NCBI RefSeq assembly: GCF_900168005.1 | Contig: NZ_FUYP01000009.1 | Location: 91,156 to 155,155, forward strand | Reading direction: 5' to 3' | Length of the DNA: 64,000 nucleotides | Origin: Sphingopyxis flava | GTDB lineage: Bacteria; Pseudomonadota; Alphaproteobacteria; Sphingomonadales; Sphingomonadaceae | In this document: in pieces, positions 31,158 through 40,638 of the stretch | Position numbering within the stretch: the stretch's first letter is position 1 | Layout of the letters: the number at the start of each line of letters is the position of its first letter | Translations under genes and position numbers: made by a program | The notes under the pieces: generated by a model | The model's input: the letters and a program-made list of their open reading frames with translations, nothing else | Told to the model about the DNA's origin: nothing | Database searches by the model: none

Positions 31158-31825
31158 CACCATTCCTTCCGGTAGTCGTGGTTCGCCTCGACCATCGCTT
31201 TGAGCGTCGTGGGGCCGCCTTCGGGCTCGCTCGTGTGACGCTGCGGGTTCTGCGTGCCCGCCTTGGGCGCCTTGCCCGCGGCGAGATCGTCGAGGATGCG
31301 CGTCATGCTGTCATAGTCGAGATCTTCGTAATTATCGTCGTTGATCTGGACCATCGGCGCGTTGGCGCAATTGCCCATGCACTCGACCTCGGACAGCGTG
31401 AAGAGGCCATCGGGCGTGGTCCGCCCCTTCACCATGCCGCGGTTCTTGCACGCGGCCATCACATCGTCCGACCCGCGGAGCAGGCACGGCGTCGTGCCGC
31501 AGACCTGCACATGATAGCGGCCGACCGGCGCGAGATTGTACATGGTATAGAAGGTCGCGACCTCAAAGGCGCGGATGTAGGGCATATCGAGCTGCGCTGC
31601 GACATATTCGATCACCGGGACGGGCAGCCAGCCTTGGGTGCTGGTCTCGGCGCCGACCTGCCGCTGGGCAAGATCGAGAAGCGGCATCACGGCCGAACGC
31701 TGACGCCCCGCGGGGTAGCGCGCGATGATCTGCTTGGCCTTCTCGGCATTTTCGGCCGTCCAGGCAAAGGCGCCCCAGCGCGCGCGGACTTCGGCCTCGT
31801 CAGGGATTTGCGGTGCGTCGGCCAT
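31157..31825 (-). CDS. nuoE: NADH-quinone oxidoreductase subunit E
   Basis: NuoE is the 24-kDa thioredoxin-fold subunit carrying the 2Fe-2S cluster N1a. In the 222-residue product the cluster cysteines lie in [15 protein letters not shown] (about 102-116) and [17 protein letters not shown] (about 142-158). The N-terminal helical region (about 15-90) is typical. The C-terminal 35 residues ([20 protein letters not shown] and on) are hydrophilic and variable. It shares one base with nuoD upstream and with the small membrane-protein gene downstream. Confidence 0.96.
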   Translation of the reverse strand: MADAPQIPDEAEVRARWGAFAWTAENAEKAKQIIARYPAGRQRSAVMPLLDLAQRQVGAETSTQGWLPVPVIEYVAAQLDMPYIRAFEVATFYTMYNLAPVGRYHVQVCGTTPCLLRGSDDVMAACKNRGMVKGRTTPDGLFTLSEVECMGNCANAPMVQINDDNYEDLDYDSMTRILDDLAAGKAPKAGTQNPQRHTSEPEGGPTTLKAMVEANHDYRKEW

Positions 31826-33081
31826 CAGCGGTCACACTCTCCGAAAACGACGTCGATCGCGCCGATGATTGCAGTGGTGTCGGCGAGCATGTGGCCCTTC
31901 GCCATCATGTCCATCGCCTGCAGGTGCGAAAACGCCGTCGGGCGGATTTTGCAGCGGTACGGCTTGTTGGTGCCGTCGCTGACCAGATACACGCCGAACT
32001 CGCCCTTGGGGCTTTCGGTCGCGACATAGACTTCGCCTGCCGGGACGTGGAAACCCTCGGTGTAAAGCTTGAAGTGATGAATGAGCGATTCCATCGACTG
32101 CTTCATCTCGCCGCGTTTGGGGGGCACGACCTTGCGGTCGAGGCTCGCAACGGGACCTGAAGGCATGTCGCGCAGGCACTGCTTGATGATGCGCGCCGAT
32201 TGATAGACTTCCTGGACGCGAACCATGAAACGGTCGTAGCAGTCGCCCTTAGTGCCGACCGGAATGTCGAACTCCATCGCCGCATAAGCGTCATAGGGCT
32301 GCGCCTTGCGGATGTCCCAGGGGATGCCGCTACCGCGGATCATCGGGCCCGAGAAGCCCCACGCCAGCGCGTCTTCCTTGCTCACCGTTGCAATGTCGAC
32401 GTTGCGCTGCTTGAAGATCCGGTTGTCGATGACAAGGCTCATCGCGTCGCCGAACAATTTGGGCAGCCGCGTCTCGACCCACTCACCGATGTCGACGAGC
32501 AGCTTTTCAGGCACGTCCTGATGTACGCCGCCCGGTCGGAACCAGGCGTGGTGCATGCGCGCCCCCGACATGCGTTCGAAGAAGTTGAGGCAATCCTCGC
32601 GCAGCTCGAACACCCAGAGGTTCGGGGTCATCGCGCCGACGTCCATCACGTGCGACCCGATGTTGAGCATGTGATTGCAGATGCGCGTCAGCTCGGCAAA
32701 CAGGGTGCGCAGATATTGCGCGCGCGCGGGCACTTCGAGATCGAGCAGCTTCTCGATCGCGAGGACATAGCTGTGCTCCATGCAAAGCGGCGAGCAATAA
32801 TCGAGCCGGTCGAAATAGGGCAGCGCCTGCAGGTAGGTCTTGTATTCGATCAGCTTTTCGGTGCCGCGGTGAAGCAGCCCGACGTGCGGATCGACGCGCT
32901 CGATGATTTCGCCGTCGAGCTCCATCACCATCCGCAGCACGCCGTGCGCCGCCGGGTGCTGCGGTCCGAAGTTAATCGTATAATTGGTAACGACCTGGTC
33001 GCCCGCGGTGTCGGCGGTGTCGAGGGGATAGCCCTCGAACATGTCGCTGCCGTGATGCTTGACCTGGGGAGAGCCGGTCAT
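31825..33081 (-). CDS. nuoD: NADH-quinone oxidoreductase subunit D
   Basis: This is the 49-kDa subunit forming the quinone site with NuoB. The 418-residue product shows [17 protein letters not shown] (about 35-51), [13 protein letters not shown] (about 67-79) and a C-terminal region ending FGECDR. The His in HPAAHG and the conserved Tyr/Asp residues of the quinone pocket are in place. About 25 residues precede the conserved core. Start and stop overlap nuoC (4 bases) and nuoE (1 base). nuoC and nuoD are separate genes, not fused. Confidence 0.97.
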   Translation of the reverse strand: MTGSPQVKHHGSDMFEGYPLDTADTAGDQVVTNYTINFGPQHPAAHGVLRMVMELDGEIIERVDPHVGLLHRGTEKLIEYKTYLQALPYFDRLDYCSPLCMEHSYVLAIEKLLDLEVPARAQYLRTLFAELTRICNHMLNIGSHVMDVGAMTPNLWVFELREDCLNFFERMSGARMHHAWFRPGGVHQDVPEKLLVDIGEWVETRLPKLFGDAMSLVIDNRIFKQRNVDIATVSKEDALAWGFSGPMIRGSGIPWDIRKAQPYDAYAAMEFDIPVGTKGDCYDRFMVRVQEVYQSARIIKQCLRDMPSGPVASLDRKVVPPKRGEMKQSMESLIHHFKLYTEGFHVPAGEVYVATESPKGEFGVYLVSDGTNKPYRCKIRPTAFSHLQAMDMMAKGHMLADTTAIIGAIDVVFGECDR

Positions 33082-33974
33082 GCGTCGCCTCCTTTAGGCT
33101 TGCGCGGTTTCGCAGGCGCCTTGCTGGACCCCTTTTCGGCTTTTGCCGTGGCCGGCGTCTTGGACTTCGCCGCGGGCTTTGCCTTCGCGCCGTCCTTGCT
33201 CGGCCGGGCGGCCGCCTTGTTCGCCCCCTTGCCCGCCCCTGTTTGCGCTTCGCGATCGGTCGTCTTTGGGGTCGGCGGCGGCGGGGCCTTTGCCTCGCCT
33301 GCCTTCTTTACCGCATCGGCGGTCATCGGGCTCGGCGCGCCCTTGCCAGGCGCCTCCCCCGTCCCGCCGGCCTTCTCATCGCCAGGCAGGATGTAATCCG
33401 CACCTTCCCACGGCGAGAGGAAGTCGAAATTGCGAAAGTCCTGCGCCAATCGCACCGGCTCATAGACGACGCGCTTGTCCTCTTCGGAATAGCGCAGCTC
33501 AGTATAGCCGGTGAGCGGAAAATCCTTGCGCTGCGGATGGCCCTCGAAGCCATAGTCGGTGAGAATGCGGCGAAGGTCGGGATTGCCGCTAAAGAGCACC
33601 CCATACATGTCGAACACCTCGCGCTCGAGCCATCCCGCATTTGGCCACACCGGCACCACCGAGGGCACAGGCGTCGCCTCATCGGTCGCGACGCGCACGC
33701 GCAGCCGGTGATTCCTGGTGACGCTGAGCAGGTGATAGACCACTTCGAAACGCTCGGGGCGGTCCGGATAATCGACCCCGGCCATCTCCATGAGCTGCTG
33801 ATATTCGAGCGCATCGCGAAGCTGCAGCATCACGCCGGCGATCGCCTCCCGGGTTACGGTGATGCTGTCTTCGTCGACCGCCCGCACATGCGCGAGCAGA
33901 TCCTTGCCGAGCAGCTTTTCCAGCGCGGCAGCGAGATTCTCGCGCGGCGCAACGAGGGGAGCGGGATGTGTCAT
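33078..33974 (-). CDS. nuoC: NADH-quinone oxidoreductase subunit C with long basic tail
   Basis: NuoC is the 30-kDa connecting subunit of the complex I peripheral arm. The conserved core covers about residues 20-195 and includes [20 protein letters not shown] (about 123-142) and [13 protein letters not shown]. After [10 protein letters not shown] (about 191-200) the protein continues for about 98 residues of low-complexity sequence rich in Lys, Ala and Pro. This resembles histone H1 tails and has no role in the known core structure. The tail is in frame and the gene overlaps nuoD normally, so it is not an artefact of a late stop. Its start shares a base with the nuoB stop. Confidence 0.95.
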   Translation of the reverse strand: MTHPAPLVAPRENLAAALEKLLGKDLLAHVRAVDEDSITVTREAIAGVMLQLRDALEYQQLMEMAGVDYPDRPERFEVVYHLLSVTRNHRLRVRVATDEATPVPSVVPVWPNAGWLEREVFDMYGVLFSGNPDLRRILTDYGFEGHPQRKDFPLTGYTELRYSEEDKRVVYEPVRLAQDFRNFDFLSPWEGADYILPGDEKAGGTGEAPGKGAPSPMTADAVKKAGEAKAPPPPTPKTTDREAQTGAGKGANKAAARPSKDGAKAKPAAKSKTPATAKAEKGSSKAPAKPRKPKGGDA

Positions 33975-34528
33975 CAGCGTTCAATCGTCCCGACGCGGCG
34001 GATCTTCCGCTGCAATTGCATAACGCCATAGAGCAAGGCTTCAGCAGTCGGCGGGCAGCCGGGGACATAAATGTCCACCGGTACAATGCGGTCGCAGCCG
34101 CGAACCACCGAATAGCTGTAGTGATAATAACCGCCGCCGTTCGCGCAGCTGCCCATCGAGATGACATATTTGGGGTTCGACATCTGGTCGTAAACCCGGC
34201 GCAGCGCGGGCGCCATCTTGTTGCACAGCGTGCCCGCGACAATCATTACGTCCGACTGGCGCGGAGAGGCGCGCGGCGCAGCGCCGAAACGCTCCATGTC
34301 GTAGCGCGGCATATTGACGTGGATCATCTCGACCGCGCAGCAGGCCAGGCCGAAGGTCATCCACCACAAAGAGCCCGTGCGCGCCCAGTTGAACAGATCT
34401 TCGGTCGAGGTGACAAGGAAACCCTTGTCGCCGACCTCGGCATTGAGATCGTCGAAGAAGCCCTGGTCGGGGTTGGTGCCAGGGGCGACCGGCATCTGGC
34501 CGGAGCTCAGGATCGTTGCGCTGCTCAT
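33974..34528 (-). CDS. nuoB: NADH-quinone oxidoreductase subunit B
   Basis: NuoB holds cluster N2, the last iron-sulfur centre before ubiquinone. The 184-residue protein has the tandem-cysteine motif [11 protein letters not shown] (about 52-62), [38 protein letters not shown] and [18 protein letters not shown], giving all four cluster ligands. I chose the ATG at 34528 ([10 protein letters not shown]), which overlaps the nuoA stop by 4 bases. The open frame continues 9 codons further upstream without support. Confidence 0.97.
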   Translation of the reverse strand: MSSATILSSGQMPVAPGTNPDQGFFDDLNAEVGDKGFLVTSTEDLFNWARTGSLWWMTFGLACCAVEMIHVNMPRYDMERFGAAPRASPRQSDVMIVAGTLCNKMAPALRRVYDQMSNPKYVISMGSCANGGGYYHYSYSVVRGCDRIVPVDIYVPGCPPTAEALLYGVMQLQRKIRRVGTIER

Positions 34529-34899
34529 TCCCAATCCAACGCGCCTTTTTTCCACGCGTACACAAGGCCGACCGAAAGCTCGGCGAGAAAGACCATCATC
34601 GTCGCCCAGCCTGCCCAGCCAATTTCCTCCAGGCTGACGGCCCAGGGGAAGAGGAAGGCGGCCTCGAGGTCGAAGATGATGAACAAAATGGCGACCAGAT
34701 AGAATCGCACGTCGAACTGACTGCGGGCGTCTTCAAAGGCGGGAAAACCGCATTCATACTCGGTCAGCTTGGCCGGGTCGGGCTTGTGCGCGCCAGTGAG
34801 GCGGGCAACCCCCATCGGCAAGAAGACGAAGGCCGCCGACAATCCGAGCGCGATGGCCAGGAAAATCAGGATTGGCAGATATTGCGTCAGGTCGACCAT
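34525..34899 (-). CDS. nuoA: NADH-quinone oxidoreductase subunit A
   Basis: This 124-residue complex I membrane subunit has three helices (about 8-28, 66-86, 91-112). The conserved loop motif [20 protein letters not shown] (about 49-68) holds the Cys that is exposed in the deactive form of some complexes. It is the first gene of the 14-subunit operon. The promoter must lie in the 216-bp region upstream, shared with the divergent YbjN gene, but I could not identify a clear promoter there. Confidence 0.96.
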   Translation of the reverse strand: MVDLTQYLPILIFLAIALGLSAAFVFLPMGVARLTGAHKPDPAKLTEYECGFPAFEDARSQFDVRFYLVAILFIIFDLEAAFLFPWAVSLEEIGWAGWATMMVFLAELSVGLVYAWKKGALDWE

Positions 34900-34994
34900 G
34901 GGAGCTCGCAGTCATGTTTTCGGGTGTGGGCCACCCATTTGTGCGGGCGCTTTAGGCCAGCACGCCGCGGCTCGCAAGCATTGGAGGCAGGAAA

Positions 34995-35102
34995 ATGCGG
35001 GCGCTGCTGACAAATGCTCAAGAGCGGCTGGCGGCGGATGCTGCCGCTGTGTTACGCGTGCCGCCGGGGTCGAGAAGCCAGGCAGCCAGCGCCTGGCCGT
35101 GA
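34995..35102 (+). CDS. Possible small leader ORF upstream of the ybjN-like gene
   Basis: A 35-codon open frame starts at the ATG at 34995 behind GGAGG-CAGGAAA and stops 13 bp before the YbjN start. It would encode MRALLTNAQERLAADAAAVL and a Ser/Ala-rich end. It has a better ribosome-binding site than many real genes here, but no recognisable features and composition like the surrounding GC-rich DNA. It may be a translated leader or chance. Confidence 0.25.
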   Translation: MRALLTNAQERLAADAAAVLRVPPGSRSQAASAWP

Positions 35103-35115
35103 ATGGGGAGTTTTC

Positions 35116-35598
35116 ATGCCGAAATCGATGCTCGGGGCGGCTCTCGCCCTAATCGCTGCCACGGGGCTGGCCGCGACTCCTGCGCAGGCCGAACTCGTCA
35201 GTGCCCAAAATCCGGCGGCGATCAAGACGATCCTCGAGTCGCGCGGCTGGCCCGCGAGGCTTGTCCTGGAAGACGGCAAGGACCCCTATATCGAGAGCGC
35301 CCGGAACAATGTGCAGTTCCTCGTCATCTTCATGAATTGCACCGACAATCGGAAATGCAAGACGCTCCAATATTATATGGGGTTCAGCGACGCGAAGAAT
35401 CTCGACCTTGAGCGTTTCAACGAGTGGAACAAGACCAAGCGCTTCGCCCGCGCCTACAAGGATGACGAGGGCGACCCGGTGCTCGAGATGGACGTCGATC
35501 TCGATTTCGCGGGGATCCCACGCGAGAATGTCGGCGAGACGCTCAATACATGGGGATCGCTGATGGATTCGTTTCGCGAGCACATCTTCGAGAAATAG
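35116..35598 (+). CDS. YbjN domain-containing exported protein
   Basis: This 160-residue product starts at the ATG at 35116 behind GGGGAG. It has a signal peptide (MPKSMLGAALALIAATGLAA, cleavage after AQA near 25) and a YbjN-type domain (about 30-155) with VQFLVIFMNCTDNRKCKTLQ near the centre, a two-Cys segment. YbjN domains are chaperone-like folds of unclear function. This version is secreted to the periplasm. It is divergent from the nuo operon and convergent with the inositol-phosphatase gene 37 bp away. Confidence 0.8.
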   Translation: MPKSMLGAALALIAATGLAATPAQAELVSAQNPAAIKTILESRGWPARLVLEDGKDPYIESARNNVQFLVIFMNCTDNRKCKTLQYYMGFSDAKNLDLERFNEWNKTKRFARAYKDDEGDPVLEMDVDLDFAGIPRENVGETLNTWGSLMDSFREHIFEK

Positions 35599-35635
35599 GA
35601 AGGCCCGCGGTCCTTCCCCGGGCTGCCTCGCCGGG

Positions 35636-36454
35636 TCAGGCGCCGCGCAAGGCGCCGGCGACCAGCTTTTGCAGCTTGGAATGGACCGCGCCGCTGCCTG
35701 CGATGAATTCGCGGCGCTCGACTGCGCGATCGCCGCCGCGAAAATCACTGACGAAGCCGCCCGCCTCGCGCACCAGCAGCATGCCGGCGGCAACGTCCCA
35801 GACGTTGAGATCGCTCTCCCAGAAACCATCGAAGCGGCCTGCGGCGACCCATGCAAGATCAAGGCTCGCCGCCCCGAAGCGGCGAATGCCGGCCACTTCG
35901 GGCGCCACCGCGCCGAAAATGCGGCTCCACTGTGCCATATCGCCGTGCCCCATGAAGGGGATGCCCGTCGCGATCAGGCATTCATGAAGATGGCGGCGCG
36001 AGGCGACGCGCAGGCGGCGATCGTGCAGCCACGCGCCGCGGCCGCGCTCGGCCCAATAGCTTTCGTCGGTCACCGGCTGATAGACGAGCGCTGCGGTAAT
36101 ATCGCCCCAGCCTCCCCCGAGCTTCGGCTCCTGCACCGCGATCGAGATCGCAAATTGCGGAATCGCGTGAAGAAAGTTCGACGTGCCGTCGAGCGGGTCG
36201 ATGATGAAGCGCGGCTTGCCGTCTTCACCCGCGATTTCGCCCGCTTCCTCCATCAGGAAACCCCAGCCCGGGCGGGCGTGGCTGAGCTCGTCATAAAGGG
36301 TGCGCTCGGCGGCCTGGTCGGCCTTCGACACAAAGTCGGCCGGGCCTTTTTGCGAGACCTGAAGATGCTCGATCTCGCCAAAATCGCGGCGAAGCTTGGT
36401 GCCAGCCTTGCGGGCGGCGCGTTCCATGACGGTGATGATGCCGGAAATGGCCAT
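35636..36454 (-). CDS. Inositol monophosphatase family protein
   Basis: This is a Mg-dependent sugar- or inositol-phosphate phosphatase of the FIG superfamily. In the 272-residue protein the metal ligands appear in FLMEEAGEI (about 66-74), FIIDPLDGTSNFLHAIPQFA (about 83-102) and NVWDVAAGMLLVREAGGFVS (about 217-236). These three motifs are complete, so it should be active. The natural substrate (inositol-1-phosphate, fructose-1,6-bisphosphate or PAP) cannot be told from sequence. SuhB is the closest well-known type. It precedes no obvious operon partner; efp lies upstream on the same strand. Confidence 0.92.
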   Translation of the reverse strand: MAISGIITVMERAARKAGTKLRRDFGEIEHLQVSQKGPADFVSKADQAAERTLYDELSHARPGWGFLMEEAGEIAGEDGKPRFIIDPLDGTSNFLHAIPQFAISIAVQEPKLGGGWGDITAALVYQPVTDESYWAERGRGAWLHDRRLRVASRRHLHECLIATGIPFMGHGDMAQWSRIFGAVAPEVAGIRRFGAASLDLAWVAAGRFDGFWESDLNVWDVAAGMLLVREAGGFVSDFRGGDRAVERREFIAGSGAVHSKLQKLVAGALRGA

Positions 36455-36553
36455 TGCTTTTTTCCTCCAACATGTCGTCCTGCGCGCAAGCCCAGAATCG
36501 CTGTCGGCACTCTAAAATGATCGCGGCCCCAGCTTTCGGTGGAGCGACATTAT

Positions 36554-37117
36554 TCAGTCGGCGCGCCGCACATATTCGCGGTCATAGACATTGACCACGA
36601 TGCGGGTGCCGCTCGTGATATGCGGCGGCACCATGACGCGCACGCCATTGTCAAGAATGGCAGGCTTGTAGGAGGAAGACGCTGTCTGGCCCTTCACCAC
36701 CGCGTCAGCCTCGACAATCGTCGCCTCGATCTGTTCGGGCAGTTCGACCGAGATCGGACGCTCCTCCCAGAGCTCGAGCACGACATCCATGCCGTCCTGC
36801 AGGAATTCGTGCGCCTCGCCGACGACTTCCTTCGCGATGTTGATCTGTTCGAACGTGTCCTTGTCCATGAAGACGAGATCATCGCCCTCGGCATAGAGGA
36901 ACTGGAAATCCTTGGTGTCGAGCCGAACCTTCTCCACCGTGTCGGCGCTGCGGAAGCGATTGTTGAGCTTGCGCCCGTCGATGAGGTTCTTGGCCTCGAC
37001 CTGCATATAGGCCCCGCCCTTGCCCGGCTGGGTGTGCTGGATCTTGGTGACTTTCCAGATGCCACCTTCATACTCGATAATATTGCCGGGACGGATTTCA
37101 ACGCCGGTGATCTTCAT
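36554..37117 (-). CDS. efp: Elongation factor P
   Basis: EF-P relieves ribosome stalling at polyproline stretches. The 187-residue protein begins with the KOW-like domain ([20 protein letters not shown]) and has the loop [19 protein letters not shown], where Lys at about residue 32 would carry the modification, followed by two OB domains ending [12 protein letters not shown]. The ATG at 37117 gives the canonical length; upstream in-frame codons are unsupported. No EpmA/EpmB or EarP gene is in the window, so the modification system cannot be inferred. Confidence 0.96.
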   Translation of the reverse strand: MKITGVEIRPGNIIEYEGGIWKVTKIQHTQPGKGGAYMQVEAKNLIDGRKLNNRFRSADTVEKVRLDTKDFQFLYAEGDDLVFMDKDTFEQINIAKEVVGEAHEFLQDGMDVVLELWEERPISVELPEQIEATIVEADAVVKGQTASSSYKPAILDNGVRVMVPPHITSGTRIVVNVYDREYVRRAD

Positions 37118-37188
37118 CGCGCACACTCGCTTCAACAAGGATGGAAAGAGCCGCCGGCACACGCGCGTGCACCGGTCACAGGAGCGCG

Positions 37189-37215
37189 CCCTTAGCCGCG
37201 GACGCGCGTAAGGGC
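37189..37215. other. Hairpin between OPT transporter and efp
   Basis: GCCCTTA (37189-37195) and TAAGGGC (37209-37215) form a perfect 7-bp stem with a 13-base GC-rich loop, just after the OPT stop and 72 bp before the efp start. There is no T-run on either side, so it is not a typical intrinsic terminator. It may separate the two transcripts or stabilise the upstream mRNA 3' end. Confidence 0.35.
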
Positions 37216-37222
37216 AAGCGAC

Positions 37223-39187
37223 TTAGGCCGCGCCGTCGGCCATGGCCCGCGTCCGGCGGTAGGCGTAGGCAATCGCGCCCGCGAAGAGGAGCACGCCGAC
37301 GCCGATCGCGGCCGGCTCGAAATTCGCGCCCACGAGGGCAAGCGGCGCATCGCGTCCCGATCCTGCGACCAAGCCGGCAAAGAGCACGCCGAACAGGCTT
37401 TCGCCGACGATGAACCCTGTCGCGAGCAGCACGCCCATGCGGCTGTAGAATTCCGGTTTGCGGCTCAACGCGGCGCGCTTTTCCCAGAAATGGCCAATGA
37501 GTGCGCCGATCGGAATCAGGAGGGTCAGCGACATCGGCAGATAGATGCCCATCCCGACGCCGAGCGGCGGAACCCGCATCTTGCCAAGGCGTCCGAGAAT
37601 CTCGTCAAGCGCAATCACGGCAACACCGATCAAGGCGCCGTAGCCGATGAGATCCCACCGCAGATCGCCGCCGAGCACCCCCTTGGCAAGTGCACTGATC
37701 AGCGCCGCTTGCGGCGCGGGAAGCGCGTCCGGCCCCGCCCCGGCGGCGCCCGCAAAGCCGAACGCCTGATTGAGAAGGTCGAGCACTGGCGGAATGATCA
37801 GCGATCCGAATGCGACGCCGATGACCAGCGCGAATTGCTGCTTCCAGGGCGTTGCGCCGACGAGCTGGCCGGTCTTCAGATCCTGGAGATTGTCGTTCGA
37901 GATGGTGGCGATCGAAAAGACAATCGCGGTGGTGAAGAGTGCATAGGCGACAAGCGCTGCCGTGCCGGCCTCGCCCTGATTGCGGCCGAAGAAAAGGAGC
38001 AGCATCAGCGAGGCAGCGATCACGGCGAGGATGCCCACGCCCGAAACCGGGCTGTTCGACGCGCCGATCAGGCCGGCCATATAGCCCGTGACAGCGGCGA
38101 TGATGGCGCCCATGATGAGAACGAAAACGAGGGTTGCGAGAATCACGCCCAGCGGATTTTGCGCGATCGGCCCGCCTTGGGCGAAGAACCAGAGCAGTCC
38201 GGCGATCGGGATCAGCGAGCCGAAAATCGTGCCGGCGACGATGCCGAACGACAGGTCGCGTTCTCCAAGTTCGACGACCTCGCCGTGCCCGCGCGCCCGC
38301 GACGAGGCGATCGAACCCTGGATACCCTTGACGATCGGTCCGACGATCTTGAGGAGGGTCCACAGCGCCGCGACGCCGATTGTTCCAGCACCGATAAAGC
38401 GCACCTGCTGCGAGAAGACCGCTCCGACGACCTCGTCGACCGGCCCCGCTGCGCCCTGGGCCGCAGTGAGCGCTGGCATCAGGCCGCCCCAGGCGATCAG
38501 CATGCCGACGAACATCGCAATGCCCACAGAAAGTCCGACCAGATGACCCACACCGATCAGCGCGAGCGACAGGCTGGCGCTGACCCCGCTCGCACCTGCG
38601 CCGAGCTTGAAATTCTTGCCGACCTCGCTCGCGGCGACCTTCATCGCCCCGAGCAGCGAGAAACCCGCCGCAATGACCGAGCCCAAGATGATCGTGCGCA
38701 ACCCGCGCTGATTCTCGTCAGCACCGTCCCCGGCTCGCGAGCCGACCTTCAGCACTTCCGCGGCGGCAACGCCTTCGGGATAAGGCAGGTCCGATCCCGC
38801 CACGAGCGCGCGGCGCAGCGGCACGGAGAACATCACGCCAAGCGTCCCGCCGATGAAGCAGACGGCGGCGGTCGTCCAATAGGGGAAGCCTTGCCACCAC
38901 CCGACAATCACGAGGCCCGGCAGGACAAAGATAATCGCCGCGAGCGTCCCTGCCGCGCTGGCGATCGTCTGGACGATATTATTTTCAAGGATTGTCGAAC
39001 CCGTCAGAAAACGCAGCAGGGCCATCGAGATAACCGCCGCGGGAATCGACGTCGCGAAGGTAAGGCCGACCTTGAGGCCGAGATAGACATTTGCAGCCGT
39101 GAACAGGAGAGTGATCAGCCCGCCAAGGATGATCCCCCGCAGCGTGAGTTCGCGCCGTTCCATGGCGGATTGGTCCCTCGTTGTCAT
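37223..39187 (-). CDS. OPT family oligopeptide transporter
   Basis: This 654-residue integral membrane protein has about 15 hydrophobic helices spread over its whole length. It matches the prokaryotic OPT (oligopeptide transporter) family, which moves peptides or metal chelates with protons. Family features include LTLRGIILGGLITLLFTAANV (about 14-32), TLGVMFSVPLRRALV and LPYPEGVAAAEVLKVG (about 128-143). I chose the ATG at 39187 because GGGGAGA lies 8 bases upstream; the frame is open to 39208. The substrate is not predictable from sequence. Confidence 0.92.
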   Translation of the reverse strand: MTTRDQSAMERRELTLRGIILGGLITLLFTAANVYLGLKVGLTFATSIPAAVISMALLRFLTGSTILENNIVQTIASAAGTLAAIIFVLPGLVIVGWWQGFPYWTTAAVCFIGGTLGVMFSVPLRRALVAGSDLPYPEGVAAAEVLKVGSRAGDGADENQRGLRTIILGSVIAAGFSLLGAMKVAASEVGKNFKLGAGASGVSASLSLALIGVGHLVGLSVGIAMFVGMLIAWGGLMPALTAAQGAAGPVDEVVGAVFSQQVRFIGAGTIGVAALWTLLKIVGPIVKGIQGSIASSRARGHGEVVELGERDLSFGIVAGTIFGSLIPIAGLLWFFAQGGPIAQNPLGVILATLVFVLIMGAIIAAVTGYMAGLIGASNSPVSGVGILAVIAASLMLLLFFGRNQGEAGTAALVAYALFTTAIVFSIATISNDNLQDLKTGQLVGATPWKQQFALVIGVAFGSLIIPPVLDLLNQAFGFAGAAGAGPDALPAPQAALISALAKGVLGGDLRWDLIGYGALIGVAVIALDEILGRLGKMRVPPLGVGMGIYLPMSLTLLIPIGALIGHFWEKRAALSRKPEFYSRMGVLLATGFIVGESLFGVLFAGLVAGSGRDAPLALVGANFEPAAIGVGVLLFAGAIAYAYRRTRAMADGAA

Positions 39188-39368
39188 AAAATGTCTCCCC
39201 GACGCCATGCTGTTGCGCCGCGAAGCGCATTGCGCAAGCGAAAAGGCGACGAACTGAAGCCGATTTGTCGCATCGATCCAATCTTGCCTTGCACGCAGCT
39301 GTCATAGCGGCGCGCATGATGAGCATCGATTATAGCGATCAGCTTCGCCCCCCGCGCCGGACGGCGCC

Positions 39369-39402
39369 AAAAAGCCCGCGGCGCGCGACGCCTTGCGCGG
39401 GC
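39369..39402 (-). terminator. Rho-independent terminator downstream of thiE
   Basis: On the minus strand GCCCGCG and CGCGGGC form a 7-bp GC stem around a 15-base loop, immediately followed by TTTTT. It lies 63 bp past the thiE stop in the direction of its transcription and so should end that transcript. A plus-strand open frame across this region (39317-39480) is less likely for this reason. Confidence 0.65.
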
Positions 39403-39464
39403 CTGTTCGGTTGGCGCAAGGACGAACGACGGCGAGATAAGGACAGCGACGCCCCTGAGCGCGA

Positions 39465-40103
39465 CTATCCCGCCCCCTGACCCTCGAGCAGAGCGGCGAA
39501 AGCGCGCATGGCTGCCGCTGGCCCGTCCTTGTCGTTCCAGACCGCGCCCGAGACCGCGAGAAAATCAGCCCCGGCGTCGATCAGCTCCCTGGCATTGGCG
39601 GGCGTGATCCCGCCGATCGCGACGCAAGGAAGTTCGAACAGGCCCTGCCACCAGCGCAGGATTTCCGGATCGGCGCGATGCTCGACGGCTTTGGTGGTGG
39701 TCGGAAAGAAAGCGCCAAAAGCGACATAGTCGGCCCCCGCCTCCCCCGCCTCCATCGCAAGGTGGCGGCTGGCATGACAGGTTACACCGATCTGGACGTC
39801 GGGCCCCAGCAGACGCCGCGCCTCCCTGGGGTCGCCATCGCCCTGCCCCAGATGCACGCCGTCGGCGCGCAAGCGCTTCGCAAGCGCCATATCGTCGTTG
39901 ACGATGAACGCGGTGTCGTGCGCCGCGCAGATCGCCTGCAGCGGCGCGGCGAGGCGCGCGGCTTCATGCTGGTCCACGTCCTTGACGCGAAACTGGAAGG
40001 CCGCGACAGGAGCGGCGGAAAGCGCTTCTTCGAGCCGTGCCGGAAAATCGCCCCCGACGTCGAGCGGCGAGATCAGATAGAGTTGGCAATTCGCTGTGGT
40101 CAT
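39465..40103 (-). CDS. thiE: Thiamine phosphate synthase family protein
   Basis: ThiE joins HMP-pyrophosphate and the thiazole phosphate to give thiamine monophosphate. The 212-residue TIM-barrel protein has AFQFRVKD (about 34-41; the Q-R-K phosphate-binding triad), FIVNDDMALAKRLRADGVHL (about 67-86), CVAIGGITPANARELIDAGA and AVSGAVW. It starts at the ATG at 40103; the open frame extends to 40232 without support. No other thi gene or TPP riboswitch is nearby. Isolated ThiE-like proteins can also be TenI, so the assignment is firm at family level only. Confidence 0.85.
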   Translation of the reverse strand: MTTANCQLYLISPLDVGGDFPARLEEALSAAPVAAFQFRVKDVDQHEAARLAAPLQAICAAHDTAFIVNDDMALAKRLRADGVHLGQGDGDPREARRLLGPDVQIGVTCHASRHLAMEAGEAGADYVAFGAFFPTTTKAVEHRADPEILRWWQGLFELPCVAIGGITPANARELIDAGADFLAVSGAVWNDKDGPAAAMRAFAALLEGQGAG

Positions 40104-40126
40104 GGCGGGTTCATAGCCACGCCGCC

Positions 40127-40552
40127 ATGCCCGGGCAAATGCAGAAAATGCCCTGCTCCGCCGCCCTGTCGCTGATCGCCCCCCTCGCCCTCTCCGCCTG
40201 CGCCGCAAGCGGGTCCGCCTCGTCTGATACACCGCCGCTTCCCGACGCCTCCAGCGTCGCGCTCGGTCAACGCGCCTATGCCGACGGCCCGGTGATCGAG
40301 CCGGTAGAGATACTCGAAGACAGCCGCTGCCCCGTCGATGTCCGCTGCATCTGGGCAGGAGAGGTGCGGCTCAAGATGCTGTGGATCCGACCTGGCAACC
40401 GGGCGCAGCCATTCGAGGCGATTCTGGGGAAGCGGGTCCCGCTCGCGGACGGCACGTTCCTGCTTGAAGGCGTCACACCCCAAAAAATGGTTGATCGGCC
40501 GATCGGGCCTGAGGATTACCGCTTTTCCTTTCGTTTCGACGGCGGGCTTTGA
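40127..40552 (+). CDS. Small putative lipoprotein
   Basis: This product of about 141 residues starts with a lipoprotein signal: MPGQMQKMPCSAALSLIAPL, then ALSACAAS, whose LSAC lipobox predicts lipidation of the Cys near residue 25. The mature part has two Cys in DSRCPVDVRCIWAG (about 66-79) that could form a disulfide, and ends in beta-rich sequence DYRFSFRFDGGL. The CPxDxxCxWxG pattern occurs in small uncharacterised exported proteins. ATG codons at 40139 and 40148 are alternative starts. The function is unknown. Confidence 0.7.
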   Translation: MPGQMQKMPCSAALSLIAPLALSACAASGSASSDTPPLPDASSVALGQRAYADGPVIEPVEILEDSRCPVDVRCIWAGEVRLKMLWIRPGNRAQPFEAILGKRVPLADGTFLLEGVTPQKMVDRPIGPEDYRFSFRFDGGL

Positions 40553-40638
40553 CGGCTTCGCCTTCAGACAGGCGCGGGTGCCTGCTTGCTCAAGAAAGCT
40601 TAAAGCCTCGACGCGCCCGGTGAGAGCGGCGGACCCGC

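Noticed and set aside
35598..35617. GGAAGG...CCTTCC as a bidirectional terminator between ybjN-like and inositol-phosphatase genes
   Set aside because: The stem is only 6 bp and no T-run occurs on either side.
39317..39480. Possible 54-residue plus-strand protein starting MMSIDYSD
   Set aside because: It has no ribosome-binding site, runs through the thiE terminator hairpin, is Arg/Pro-rich and overlaps the thiE stop.
39404..40103. TPP riboswitch or other thiamine control near thiE
   Set aside because: No thi-box-like sequence is seen upstream of the thiE start, and the upstream region is only a short divergent gap with the lipoprotein gene.
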